Assembly: GCF_036504375.1 (NCBI RefSeq)
Contig: NZ_DASXVH010000066.1
Coordinates: 1-56,006, forward strand
Length of the DNA: 56,006 bases
Direction: 5' to 3'
From: Novimethylophilus sp036504375
GTDB taxonomy: Bacteria; Pseudomonadota; Gammaproteobacteria; Burkholderiales; Methylophilaceae
The notes beneath the pieces were generated by a model, which was not told where the DNA came from, searched no databases, and saw nothing but the letters and a program-made list of their open reading frames with translations. Below are positions 8,143 to 15,453 of this stretch, in pieces. The position numbers and the translations under genes were made by a program. Numbering within the stretch: the stretch's first letter is position 1; the number at the start of each line of letters is the position of its first letter.

Positions 8143-9003
8143 ATGGACATGAATACCCACCCGTTGCAGGAAATAGCCACCGGCCTGGCTGTCGGCACCG
8201 TCGTCCCCTACCTCGGACCTGATGTGCTTAAACTGGAACCGGCAACCTGCCCGGTGCCCGCCACGCCCACCGACCTGGTAAAACTGCTCGCCAGCAAGGT
8301 CAGCGTGCCGCACAAGATCCGCAACAACCTTACCGCAGCCGCCCAGTTCATCGAAAACTTCAAGCACCGCAAAACCGTGGTCAGCCTGATGAACGAGGCC
8401 TTTGCCCCCGGCGTGCAACCCAACACCCTGCACCGCTACCTCGCCGGCCTCACCAAGAAACCGCTGCTGATCGTGGATGCCTGGTACGACGCCGCCATGG
8501 CCCAGGCGCTGGCATCGCGCGGCAACTGGGGGCAGATCCAGGGCGTATCGCAGGCGGAGCACTTCGGCGAATGGGTGCATTACTTCGACGACAAGGGCAA
8601 CCCGGTCGAAGCCAAGGAGGCCGATACCTGGCACATCGTGCTGTACAAGCCGCTGGGATCCATCATCCCGGAGAAAAACTTCATCATATCGGACTCAGAC
8701 TTTGTCGAAGTCCTGACCGAAATCGACATCCAGACGCCGATCCCACCCAGAGTGCAGGAACTGCGCACCGGAGCCAACTTCCTGTTCCTCGGCTGTCGTT
8801 TCAACAACCAGCTCACCCGTACCTACGCGCGGCAGGTCATGAAGCGCTCCTCCGACAAGCACTGGGCCGTGATCGAAGGCCCGCTCACCCGCATGGAACA
8901 GAAGTTCCTCAGTGAGCAGAACATCACGCGCATCGACATGCCGCTGGCGAAGTTCACGGCGTGGCTGCAAAGCGGGCAAACCTGCCGGGCGCTGGCGGTC
9001 TAG
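8143..9003 (+). CDS. SIR2-like (NAD-binding fold) protein in nif operon
   Basis: 286-aa protein with features of the SIR2-like family: VGTVVPYLGPDVLKL near the N-terminus resembles the nucleotide-binding glycine loop, NTLHRYLAGLTKKPLLIVDAW resembles the T-N-W-D strand region of SIR2 proteins, and NFLFLGCRFNN resembles a later G-x-S/C loop. The GAG loop is degenerate, so deacylase activity is doubtful; NAD or ADP-ribose binding is possible. ATG 8143 follows an AAGGAT ribosome site. Its conserved placement with nif genes suggests a role under nitrogen-fixing conditions, but no mechanism is known. Confidence 0.75.
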   Translation: MDMNTHPLQEIATGLAVGTVVPYLGPDVLKLEPATCPVPATPTDLVKLLASKVSVPHKIRNNLTAAAQFIENFKHRKTVVSLMNEAFAPGVQPNTLHRYLAGLTKKPLLIVDAWYDAAMAQALASRGNWGQIQGVSQAEHFGEWVHYFDDKGNPVEAKEADTWHIVLYKPLGSIIPEKNFIISDSDFVEVLTEIDIQTPIPPRVQELRTGANFLFLGCRFNNQLTRTYARQVMKRSSDKHWAVIEGPLTRMEQKFLSEQNITRIDMPLAKFTAWLQSGQTCRALAV

Positions 9004-9016
9004 AAAGGAGCTTTAT

Positions 9017-9247
9017 ATGCCTCTTTACGATTTTCGTTGCAACACCTGCAACAAAACCCTGGAAATGCTGGCCAAGGCCGACAGCACCCCATGCTGCCCG
9101 GAATGCAGCGGCACCATGGAAAGGCTGCTCTCCTGCCCGGCCCCGCCCGGCCAGAGCGCCGGCATCATCGCCAGCGCCCGCGCACAGGCCGCACGCGAAG
9201 GCCATTTCAGCAACTACAAGTCTTCGGAACGGCCGCGCAGCAAATAA
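9017..9247 (+). CDS. FmdB-family zinc-ribbon protein
   Basis: 76-aa protein with the FmdB N-terminal zinc ribbon: MPLYDFRCNTC, then CCPECSG, giving two paired-cysteine knuckles. The rest is low complexity (SARAQAAREGHFSNYKSSERPRSK). FmdB proteins are small putative regulators or metal-binding proteins. It is the last gene of the nifB operon, with a good GAAAGGAG ribosome site, and is followed by a terminator. Confidence 0.9.
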   Translation: MPLYDFRCNTCNKTLEMLAKADSTPCCPECSGTMERLLSCPAPPGQSAGIIASARAQAAREGHFSNYKSSERPRSK

Positions 9248-9300
9248 CCCCGATAGCGGAAAAATGCTGAATCTGTGACTCCATTAACCGTGTATTTGGG

Positions 9301-9714
9301 TTAAGGGCACGGTTTCGCATCGTGCCTTTTCGGACAGCTTTCCGGATCCCCTTCCACTTGTCTGTTCAGCCCTAGCCAGGCATCGATCGACGCCTGATCG
9401 AAACCCACCTCGAAACGGCCATCGGCCTCGATCAGCGGGCGGCGGATCAACAGAGGCTCGGCGCGCATCATGGCCAGCGCGGTTGCAGCATCCACCTCTT
9501 CCGGAACCAGTTCGCCAGATTTGACCCTGGGTGCGGCACGGTTGAACCATTCGGCAACCGGCCGGTTGCCGAAAAAGGCCAGCAGGCGCTCCGCAGTCCA
9601 GTGTTCGGTGAGCAGGTTTTTGGCAAGTACGGTATGCCCTGCCGCGGCCAGCAGCACTTTCTGGCGGGCATTATTGGCGCAGCCGGGTTTTTCATAAAAG
9701 ATCACGGTGGTCAT
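9301..9714 (-). CDS. nifO: Nitrogenase-associated ArsC/Spx-family protein (NifO-like)
   Basis: 137-aa thioredoxin-fold protein of the ArsC/Spx type known as nitrogenase-associated protein. The N-terminus MTTVIFYEKPGCANNARQK has a single cysteine where ArsC has CxxC-like motifs. PLLIRRPLIEADGRFEVGFD is the family cis-Pro region. In Azotobacter NifO influences nitrate-dependent repression of nitrogenase; the role here is inferred. It overlaps draG by 4 nt, so it is the end of the haemoglobin-draT-draG operon. Its 3' end overlaps a terminator-like hairpin acting on the opposite strand. Confidence 0.88.
   Translation of the reverse strand: MTTVIFYEKPGCANNARQKVLLAAAGHTVLAKNLLTEHWTAERLLAFFGNRPVAEWFNRAAPRVKSGELVPEEVDAATALAMMRAEPLLIRRPLIEADGRFEVGFDQASIDAWLGLNRQVEGDPESCPKRHDAKPCP
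9306..9330 (+). terminator. Rho-independent terminator of nifB operon, inside the 3' end of nifO
   Basis: GGCACG (9306-9311) pairs with CGTGCC (9321-9326), followed by TTTT on the plus strand. It ends the forward nifB operon within the coding end of the convergent nifO gene. Confidence 0.6.
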
Positions 9715-10586
9715 GGCAGCTTTCCTCTCAATAGTGCATTGGTTTGTCGTTCGATTTCTTCCCGCACTGTCGGGTCGAGCCGTGCCAGCCAGCGTAGCGG
9801 AATCGCTTTCACGCCGTACAGCGCGCCGGCCAGCATGCCGGCGATGGCACCGGTGGTGTCGGCGTCCTCGCCGCGGTTGACGGTTTCCACCACGCAAGTC
9901 TCGAAGCTGTCGGTATGGAAAAAATGGTGCAGCACGGTCTGCATGGTGTCGACGATGTAGCCGCTGGCGCGGCCGGGGTAAGGCAAAAAGCGGAACTGCG
10001 GGTGGGTTTCGACCAGCGCATTGGCGAGTTTGCGACATTCCTTTACCCCCTGCCCGGCCAGCAGTGCGTGCACCATGCGACCCAGCGCCAAAGTTGCGGC
10101 ATCCGACAGTGGGTGATGATGGGTGATATGCGCCTGTTCGATCGCGGCCTGTTGAAAGGCCGCATCGTGGCCAAAGGTTGCCAGCGCCACCGGCAGGATG
10201 CGCATGGCCGCACCGTTGCCGCCGTCGCCGTCGCTGGGCGGCGCTTGCAGCGTGCCATCCAGCATGTAGCGCCGGATGCCGCGGCGGCAGGTGTTGCCGA
10301 CATCGATAGGATGGTGCTTGAGCCAGGCGGCGAACTGTTCCGCGGCGGTGCGTGCATCCCAGCCGCCCGCCTGCATCCAGGCACGGCCCAGGCAGAGCGC
10401 CATTTCGGTATCGTCGGTGATCTGCCCCGGCTTGAGCTTGAGCCAGCCGCCGCCGGTCATTTCGCGATGTGTGCCACGCTGGGCAATTTCGCGGCGGGTA
10501 AGGAATTCCACCGGCGCACCCAGGGCATCGCCCACGGCAAGGCCGAGGTAGGCACCGATGGCTCCGGAATGCAACCGCTCAGGCAT
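9711..10586 (-). CDS. draG: DraG, ADP-ribosyl-[dinitrogen reductase] hydrolase
   Basis: 291-aa ADP-ribosylglycohydrolase that removes ADP-ribose from the NifH arginine to reactivate nitrogenase. It has GAIGAYLGLAVGDALGAPVEF at the N-terminus, the metal-binding ITDDTEM motif, GNGAAMRILP, and the C-terminal NRGEDADTTGAIAGMLAGA motif whose acidic residues bind the dinuclear metal site. It overlaps draT by 8 nt and nifO by 4 nt, so it is co-translated with both. ATG 10586 is the start that begins just before the conserved G-A-x-G segment. Confidence 0.95.
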   Translation of the reverse strand: MPERLHSGAIGAYLGLAVGDALGAPVEFLTRREIAQRGTHREMTGGGWLKLKPGQITDDTEMALCLGRAWMQAGGWDARTAAEQFAAWLKHHPIDVGNTCRRGIRRYMLDGTLQAPPSDGDGGNGAAMRILPVALATFGHDAAFQQAAIEQAHITHHHPLSDAATLALGRMVHALLAGQGVKECRKLANALVETHPQFRFLPYPGRASGYIVDTMQTVLHHFFHTDSFETCVVETVNRGEDADTTGAIAGMLAGALYGVKAIPLRWLARLDPTVREEIERQTNALLRGKLP

Positions 10587-11346
10587 AGCTCGCCCTGACC
10601 AGGTAGTTACCGCCCAGCGCCAGTACCTCGCCCTCGCCGGCAAGCGGCGCTTTGGCCAGCAGGCCGGGAAAGAACAGCAATTTTACCGCCGGCACCTGGG
10701 CCTCCAGTATCCAGTCGCCGAACTCGTCGGCGCGTTCTCTGGATGTCGAGAACGACACCAGGTTGTTGAGCCGCACCACACACTCGCCGCAACGCAGGCG
10801 GCCTTCCACGACCATCTGCTCGTCGTGGCGGTTAACCCCGCGCCACAACCTGGCGTGATCGCGCGCCGGCTGGCCGAAACGGCGAATAGCCCATTGACAG
10901 TATTCGTACAGCAGGTCGAGCTGGGCGTGGATGCAGTTGTTGTGAAAGCGGCTGGAGAACTTTTCTTCCAGGTAGGCCACCCATGCGGGCGATAGAAAGC
11001 GTTCCAGCGGTGCCTTGTGATAGGTCGGCATCAGCCCAAAGCGGCTTTCCACCCAACCCTTGAGCACGGCACCCTGCGGGCCGTTGGCGTCGAAGCCCCA
11101 GCCTTCCAGCAGTTTGAGGTAACTCGAACGAAACCGGCGCCGTTCCGCGCCTTGCATTTCCGGCGTGGGCGATGTGAGACCGAAGGCGATTTCCAGGTAA
11201 TGACGGAAAATTTCCGCGGCCTCGGCCATGCCCTGCGCTTCAGCCAGCAACCGGAACAGGCCGCGATGCGTTTCGCGGGCGCCGGCGATGTTCAACACCA
11301 GGGGATGCGCGTTGAACTCGACGGATGCGATCAGCCCCGCCGGCAA
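10579..11346 (-). CDS. draT: DraT, NAD+--dinitrogen-reductase ADP-ribosyltransferase (start uncertain)
   Basis: Transfers ADP-ribose from NAD+ to the regulatory arginine of NifH (Arg102 here), switching nitrogenase off in response to ammonium or energy loss. Family features include FHNNCIHAQLDLLYEYCQWA, HDEQMVVEGR, and RLNNLVSFSTSRERADEFGDW. The open frame continues upstream through STNLVGLPAGLIAS, which belongs to the conserved N-terminus of DraT, but contains no ATG or GTG there. The listed start is the TTG at 11346; a CTG at 11406 is a possible alternative and would overlap the upstream gene by 8 nt. It overlaps draG by 8 nt. Confidence 0.9.
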   Translation of the reverse strand: MPAGLIASVEFNAHPLVLNIAGARETHRGLFRLLAEAQGMAEAAEIFRHYLEIAFGLTSPTPEMQGAERRRFRSSYLKLLEGWGFDANGPQGAVLKGWVESRFGLMPTYHKAPLERFLSPAWVAYLEEKFSSRFHNNCIHAQLDLLYEYCQWAIRRFGQPARDHARLWRGVNRHDEQMVVEGRLRCGECVVRLNNLVSFSTSRERADEFGDWILEAQVPAVKLLFFPGLLAKAPLAGEGEVLALGGNYLVRASYA

Positions 11347-11398
11347 ACCGACCAGGTTGGTTGACTGCCAGCGTTGCGGATCGATTTCTGCGACTGGA

Positions 11399-11989
11399 TC
11401 AGACAGGCCGGTTCTCGTTCGGGTTGCGCACCGGCCCCATCAGCTTGAGGCCTTCCTCATAGCTGATGACCGGGTAGCTGGCGGAAAACTTGAGTGCCTT
11501 GTCGGCCACCGTGTCCAGCTTGGAGGCGGTATCCAGCTTCTTGAGGTCGTTTTTTTCCAGGCGCAGCAGTTCCAGCAGTTCGTTGTACACGGTGGACTCG
11601 TCGAGCGGCAGGATGTAGAACGTCGCGCCGCCCATGCTGACCTGGTACTTCTTCAGCAGGTCGATGTTGTTGCAGAACAGGAAATACTTGCCGTCCGCAA
11701 GCAGCGTATCGCCCAGCGCATCGGCCAGCGGTTTCAGGTATTCGAAGGAAAGCAGGTAGGCGGCGATGAACGGGATGCCGGACTCGCCTGCGTGAGCGAC
11801 TGCCATCACCTGGTCGGCGGTAATTTCCGGCGGGCGTGCCTCATCGGCTACCTGCGGAGCGAACTTGATGGCGATTTCGCCACGGAAGCCGAAACGGCCG
11901 GGTTTCTTGGTGGCCTCCTTGACGACTGGATTCTGCAGGCGTTTTTCAGCCTCCAGCCTGGCGAAAGCAGTTTGTGCGAGCGTGGTCAT
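11399..11989 (-). CDS. Hypothetical protein between haemoglobin and draT
   Basis: 196-aa soluble protein, not recognised. It begins MTTLAQTAFARLEAEKRLQNP, includes a conserved-looking HAGESGIPFIAAYLLSFEYL stretch and ends with charged helices (LLELLRLEKNDLKKLDTASK). No signal peptide or transmembrane helix is visible. It overlaps the truncated-haemoglobin gene by 4 nt and abuts draT, so it is co-expressed with the nitrogenase switch-off system under a predicted sigma-54 promoter. A role in oxygen response or NifH modification is possible but only from context. Confidence 0.75.
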   Translation of the reverse strand: MTTLAQTAFARLEAEKRLQNPVVKEATKKPGRFGFRGEIAIKFAPQVADEARPPEITADQVMAVAHAGESGIPFIAAYLLSFEYLKPLADALGDTLLADGKYFLFCNNIDLLKKYQVSMGGATFYILPLDESTVYNELLELLRLEKNDLKKLDTASKLDTVADKALKFSASYPVISYEEGLKLMGPVRNPNENRPV

Positions 11990-12438
11990 GCGTGGTTACT
12001 CCCTCTGTCGTTACGAATGAAATTTGCGGTTTTGAAAAAAGCTTGTTCGAGTTGCTGCCTGAGTGTCGCATTGGCGACGACATCCTCCATCGCACGGCGC
12101 ATGCACAGCATCCAGGCATCGCGTTCGGACTCGCCGATGGGGAATGTCATATGCTTGTGGCGCAGCCGCGGATGGCCGCGCTCGGTCGAATACACCTTGG
12201 GACCACCCATCCACTCGACCAGGAACTTGACCAGCACGTCCTTCACCGGCGTCAGGTTGGCCCCGTGCATGGCACGGATGGCTGCGGCCTCGGGTAGCGA
12301 CTCCATATGAAAGTAAAAACGCTCCACCAGCCTGGCGATCGGCGCCTCGCCGCCAATGGCGTCGAAATGCGGATTCCGCATGCCCTGTGGCACGGGATGC
12401 AGTCCAGGGCGCTGGTTAGGAGATATCTGGTTGGTCAT
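11986..12438 (-). CDS. Group II truncated haemoglobin
   Basis: 150-aa globin of the truncated group II (trHbO) family. Hallmarks are ARLVERFYFHMES (B helix with Tyr/Phe), the GHPRLRHKHMTFPIGESERDAW segment with the proximal histidine, and the Trp at the start of the G helix (DAWMLCM). These proteins bind oxygen or nitric oxide with high affinity. It is the first gene of a reverse operon with draT-draG, and its predicted sigma-54 promoter is divergent from nifH, so it is expected to be made with nitrogenase, probably to manage O2 or NO. The cognate function is inference. Confidence 0.9.
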   Translation of the reverse strand: MTNQISPNQRPGLHPVPQGMRNPHFDAIGGEAPIARLVERFYFHMESLPEAAAIRAMHGANLTPVKDVLVKFLVEWMGGPKVYSTERGHPRLRHKHMTFPIGESERDAWMLCMRRAMEDVVANATLRQQLEQAFFKTANFIRNDRGSNHA

Positions 12439-12478
12439 GTTCTTGCGTCAGGAGATAGCAGTTTCATTAACCACCTTC
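12439..12478. other. Leader of the haemoglobin operon; start of the 447-bp nifH control region
   Basis: The intergenic space between the haemoglobin gene and nifH (12439-12885) holds a reverse sigma-54 promoter, two NifA-like sites, a forward sigma-54 promoter and a 127-nt nifH leader. No gene is supported in it. Confidence 0.6.
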
Positions 12479-12494
12479 TGCAAGTGTCATACCA
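12479..12494 (-). promoter_or_regulatory. Sigma-54 promoter of haemoglobin-draT-draG operon
   Basis: Read on the minus strand: TGGTATGACACTTGCA, with GG-N10-GC spacing and a perfect TTGCA -12 element; the -24 box deviates from TGGCAC at two positions. The predicted start near 12468 leaves a 30-nt leader before ATG 12438, the same spacing as at the other nif promoters. Confidence 0.7.
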
Positions 12495-12606
12495 GCATGC
12501 TGGAAAAAACGGCGCAGGATGCCGGAACCCTGCAATCATGCGGCTAGCAGCTGATTTGCATGGAAAAAAACGGCAATTTTCCCGGATTTATCTAAAAGGA
12601 TTTTCC

Positions 12607-12622
12607 TGTCCGTTATGTAACG
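12607..12622. promoter_or_regulatory. NifA-like site, imperfect (TGT-N10-ACG)
   Basis: One base off the TGT-N10-ACA consensus and 30 bp from the perfect site at 12637, mirroring the paired sites of nifB. It lies between the two divergent promoters. Confidence 0.4.
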
Positions 12623-12636
12623 TCATCTCCTGGCTT

Positions 12637-12652
12637 TGTCGGGTTTGCGACA
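12637..12652. promoter_or_regulatory. Predicted NifA upstream activator site, nifH (and possibly haemoglobin operon)
   Basis: Exact TGT-N10-ACA within TTTGTCGGGTTTGCGACA. It is about 96 bp upstream of the nifH -24 element and about 143 bp from the divergent haemoglobin promoter, so one site could serve both. Confidence 0.8.
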
Positions 12653-12732
12653 GCCGTAAAAACCTCTCGCACAAACCAGAAAATAAACTTTTTATATTTA
12701 TTTTTCATTGTGTTACGAATTTTTTAAGGGGT

Positions 12733-12748
12733 TGGCACACGCTTTGCA
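12733..12748 (+). promoter_or_regulatory. Sigma-54 promoter of nifHDK
   Basis: TGGCACACGCTTTGCA, an essentially perfect TGGCAC-N5-TTGCA. The predicted start near 12759 gives a long 127-nt leader before nifH. Confidence 0.93.
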
Positions 12749-12885
12749 GTGACTGGCTTGCATGGCCGACAAACCATCCGGCGCCGGATAAGAAGAGTGA
12801 CGTGTAGCGACTCGGAAGCGGAATACGGGCTGCGAACTTTAGATTACGGCTTAACGAATTTTTACTTTACGAAGGAGCATCAATC

Positions 12886-13761
12886 ATGGCTGCATTGCGT
12901 CAAATTGCTTTCTATGGCAAAGGCGGTATCGGCAAGTCCACCACCTCCCAAAACACTCTGGCTGCGCTCGCCGAAATGGGCCAGAAGATACTGATCGTCG
13001 GCTGCGACCCCAAGGCCGACTCCACCCGCCTGATTCTGCACGCCAAGGCACAGGACACCGTGCTCTCCCTGGCTGCTGAAGCCGGTAGCGTGGAAGACCT
13101 GGAACTGGAAGACGTGATGAAGGTCGGTTATCGCGACATTCGTTGCGTGGAGTCCGGTGGCCCGGAACCCGGCGTTGGTTGCGCTGGCCGCGGCGTGATC
13201 ACTTCCATCAACTTCCTGGAAGAAAATGGCGCGTATGACGGCGCAGACTATGTTTCCTACGACGTGTTGGGCGACGTGGTTTGCGGCGGTTTCGCCATGC
13301 CGATTCGCGAGAACAAGGCACAGGAAATCTACATCGTCATGTCCGGTGAAATGATGGCCATGTACGCGGCCAATAACATTTCCAAGGGTGTTCTGAAGTA
13401 TGCCAATTCCGGCGGCGTGCGTCTGGGCGGCCTGGTGTGCAACGAACGCCAGACCGACAAGGAACTGGAACTGGCTGAAGCACTGGCCGGCATGCTGGGC
13501 ACCAAGCTGATCCACTTCGTACCGCGCGACAACATCGTTCAGCACGCCGAACTGCGCCGCATGACAGTGCTGGAATACGCACCGGAATCCAAGCAGGCTG
13601 AGGAATACCGCCAACTGGCACAGAAGATTCACGCCAACGCTGGCAACGGCACTATTCCAACCCCCATCACCATGGATCAGCTGGAAGATCTGTTGATGGA
13701 CTTCGGCATCATGAAGAAGGAAGACGAAAGCGTCATCGGTAAGGCTGCTGCCGTTGCTTAA
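12886..13761 (+). CDS. nifH: NifH, nitrogenase iron protein (dinitrogenase reductase)
   Basis: 291-aa homodimeric ATP-dependent electron donor to the MoFe protein, also needed for FeMo-co maturation. The P-loop GKGGIGKST (residues 11-19), cluster ligand Cys99 and the DraT target Arg102 in GCAGRGVITSIN are present, as is the second cluster cysteine in DVVCGGFAMP. ATG 12886 follows a GAAGGAG ribosome site. Downstream, two consecutive hairpins separate it from nifD. The presence of draT/draG and the intact Arg102 indicate reversible ADP-ribosylation. Confidence 0.99.
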   Translation: MAALRQIAFYGKGGIGKSTTSQNTLAALAEMGQKILIVGCDPKADSTRLILHAKAQDTVLSLAAEAGSVEDLELEDVMKVGYRDIRCVESGGPEPGVGCAGRGVITSINFLEENGAYDGADYVSYDVLGDVVCGGFAMPIRENKAQEIYIVMSGEMMAMYAANNISKGVLKYANSGGVRLGGLVCNERQTDKELELAEALAGMLGTKLIHFVPRDNIVQHAELRRMTVLEYAPESKQAEEYRQLAQKIHANAGNGTIPTPITMDQLEDLLMDFGIMKKEDESVIGKAAAVA

Positions 13762-13773
13762 GTAGCAAATCTG

Positions 13774-13793
13774 GCGGGGAGCTTGCTCCCCGC
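13774..13793 (+). terminator. GC-rich hairpin after nifH
   Basis: GCGGGGAG-CTTG-CTCCCCGC, a perfect 8-bp stem, 12 nt after the nifH stop. There is no T-tract, so it more likely stabilises the nifH mRNA or attenuates read-through into nifDK than fully terminates. Confidence 0.55.
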
Positions 13794-13804
13794 TGGCCCC
13801 CTCG

Positions 13805-13861
13805 GAATCTGTTTCAAAAGTTGCGGGGGCCTAGAGTTCAACCAACTTTTGAAACAGATTC
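13805..13861. repeat. Long perfect inverted repeat between nifH and nifD
   Basis: Two 19-nt perfectly complementary arms (13805-13823 and 13843-13861, left arm GAATCTGTTTCAAAAGTTG) with a 19-nt loop. In RNA this forms a very stable stem just upstream of the nifD ribosome site. It could be an mRNA processing or stability element or a small mobile palindrome. Confidence 0.8.
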
Positions 13862-13883
13862 TTATTAGATACAGGAGAAAGAA

Positions 13884-15335
13884 ATGAGTGCTACCGCTGA
13901 AGCCCGCGTCACCGGCGCGGAACTGATCGAGGAGGTCCTCAAGGCCTACCCCGAAAAGGCCGCCAAACGGCGCGCCAAACACCTGAGCGTGCAGGAGGAA
14001 GGCAAGACCGACTGCGACGTCAAATCCAACATCAAGTCGCTGCCCGGGGTGATGACCATCCGCGGCTGCGCCTACGCCGGTTCCAAGGGCGTGGTGTGGG
14101 GTCCGATCAAGGACATGATTCACATCTCCCACGGCCCGGTCGGTTGCGGCCAGTATTCATGGGCCTCACGCCGCAACTACTACATCGGCACCACCGGCAT
14201 CGATTCCTTCGGCACCATGCAGTTCACTTCCGATTTCCAGGAAAAGGACATCGTGTTCGGCGGCGACAAGAAGCTGGAAAAGATCATCGACGAAATTGAG
14301 GTTTTGTTCCCGCTCAACAAGGGTATCTCCATCCAGTCCGAGTGCCCGATCGGTCTGATTGGCGACGACATCGAAGCCGTCGCCAAGAAGAAAACCAAGG
14401 AATACGACGGCAAGACCATCGTGCCGGTGCGTTGCGAAGGCTTCCGCGGGGTATCGCAATCCCTCGGCCACCACATCGCCAACGACGCCGTGCGCGACTA
14501 CGTATTCGACCGCACCGATCCGGAAAAGAACAAGTTCGTCGGGACTCCGTACGATGTAGCCATCATCGGCGACTATAACATCGGCGGCGATGCCTGGTCT
14601 TCCCGCATCCTGCTGGAAGAAATGGGGTTACGTGTCATAGCCCAGTGGTCCGGCGACGGTTCTATTGCCGAACTGGAAAACACCCCCAAGGCCAAGCTGA
14701 ACATCCTGCACTGCTACCGATCGATGAACTACATCAGCCGCCACATGGAAGAGAAGTTCGGCATTCCCTGGGTGGAATACAACTTCTTCGGCCCCTCCAA
14801 GATCGAGGAGTCGCTGCGCAAGATTGCCAGCTTCTTCGACGATTCCATCAAGGAAAAAACCGAGCTGGTGATCCTTAAGTACAAGGCGCTGACCGATGCG
14901 GTAATCGCCAAGTACAAGCCGCGCCTGCAGGGCAAGAAGGTGATGCTGTTCGTCGGCGGCTTGCGTCCGCGCCACGTGATCGGCGCCTATGAAGACCTCG
15001 GCATGGAAGTGGTCGGCACCGGCTACGAATTCGGCCACAACGATGACTACCAGCGTACTACTCATTACGTCAAAGACGGCACGCTGATCTACGACGACGT
15101 CACCGGCTATGAATTCGAGAAGTTCGTCGAAGCCGTGCAGCCCGACCTGGTCGGTTCCGGCATCAAGGAAAAGTACGTGTTCCAGAAAATGGGCGTGCCG
15201 TTCCGCCAGATGCATAGCTGGGACTACTCCGGCCCATACCACGGTTACGACGGCTTCGCCATCTTCGCCCGTGACATGGACATGGCGATCAACAACCCGG
15301 TTTGGGGCCTGACCAAGACCCCCTGGAAGAAATAA
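13884..15335 (+). CDS. nifD: NifD, nitrogenase molybdenum-iron protein alpha chain
   Basis: 483-aa alpha subunit of the MoFe protein that carries FeMo-co. Seen: GCAYAGSKGVVWGPIKDM with the P-cluster cysteine and the valine near the active site, HGPVGCGQYSWASRRNYY, the FeMo-co ligand cysteine in LNILHCYRSMNYI, and the histidine ligand region MHSWDYSGPYHGYDGFAIF. These match Mo-dependent rather than V- or Fe-only nitrogenase. The start ATG 13884 follows AGGAGAAAG. Confidence 0.98.
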   Translation: MSATAEARVTGAELIEEVLKAYPEKAAKRRAKHLSVQEEGKTDCDVKSNIKSLPGVMTIRGCAYAGSKGVVWGPIKDMIHISHGPVGCGQYSWASRRNYYIGTTGIDSFGTMQFTSDFQEKDIVFGGDKKLEKIIDEIEVLFPLNKGISIQSECPIGLIGDDIEAVAKKKTKEYDGKTIVPVRCEGFRGVSQSLGHHIANDAVRDYVFDRTDPEKNKFVGTPYDVAIIGDYNIGGDAWSSRILLEEMGLRVIAQWSGDGSIAELENTPKAKLNILHCYRSMNYISRHMEEKFGIPWVEYNFFGPSKIEESLRKIASFFDDSIKEKTELVILKYKALTDAVIAKYKPRLQGKKVMLFVGGLRPRHVIGAYEDLGMEVVGTGYEFGHNDDYQRTTHYVKDGTLIYDDVTGYEFEKFVEAVQPDLVGSGIKEKYVFQKMGVPFRQMHSWDYSGPYHGYDGFAIFARDMDMAINNPVWGLTKTPWKK

Positions 15336-15358
15336 CCAACAGGATATAAACCTCAATA

Positions 15359-15436
15359 TGTAGGGTGGGTTAGCGTAGCGTAACCCACCACCCGTTCGGC
15401 GGGTTACGGCGCCTCAAACGCCTAACCCACCCTACA
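15359..15436. repeat. Palindromic intergenic repeat between nifD and nifK
   Basis: The ends TGTAGGGTGGGTTAG (15359-15373) and CTAACCCACCCTACA (15422-15436) are perfect inverted copies, with further nested complementarity (GTAACCCACC / GGCGGGTTAC) inside. This family of TAGGGTGGGTTAG palindromes is scattered in many proteobacterial genomes. It lies inside the nifDK transcript 17 nt before nifK. Confidence 0.85.
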
Positions 15437-15453
15437 GATAAAGGAGCCTCAAA

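Noticed and set aside
11228..12310. 360-aa forward frame opposite draT, the 196-aa gene and haemoglobin
   Set aside because: Antisense of three coding genes with conserved motifs; composition typical of shadow frames.
12307..12807. 166-aa forward frame over the nifH control region
   Set aside because: It crosses both sigma-54 promoters and the NifA sites and matches no family.
12838..12885. Riboswitch in the nifH leader
   Set aside because: The 127-nt leader shows no recognisable aptamer pairing.
13774..13861. CRISPR-like repeat unit
   Set aside because: Only inverted arms, no direct repeat-spacer series anywhere in the window.
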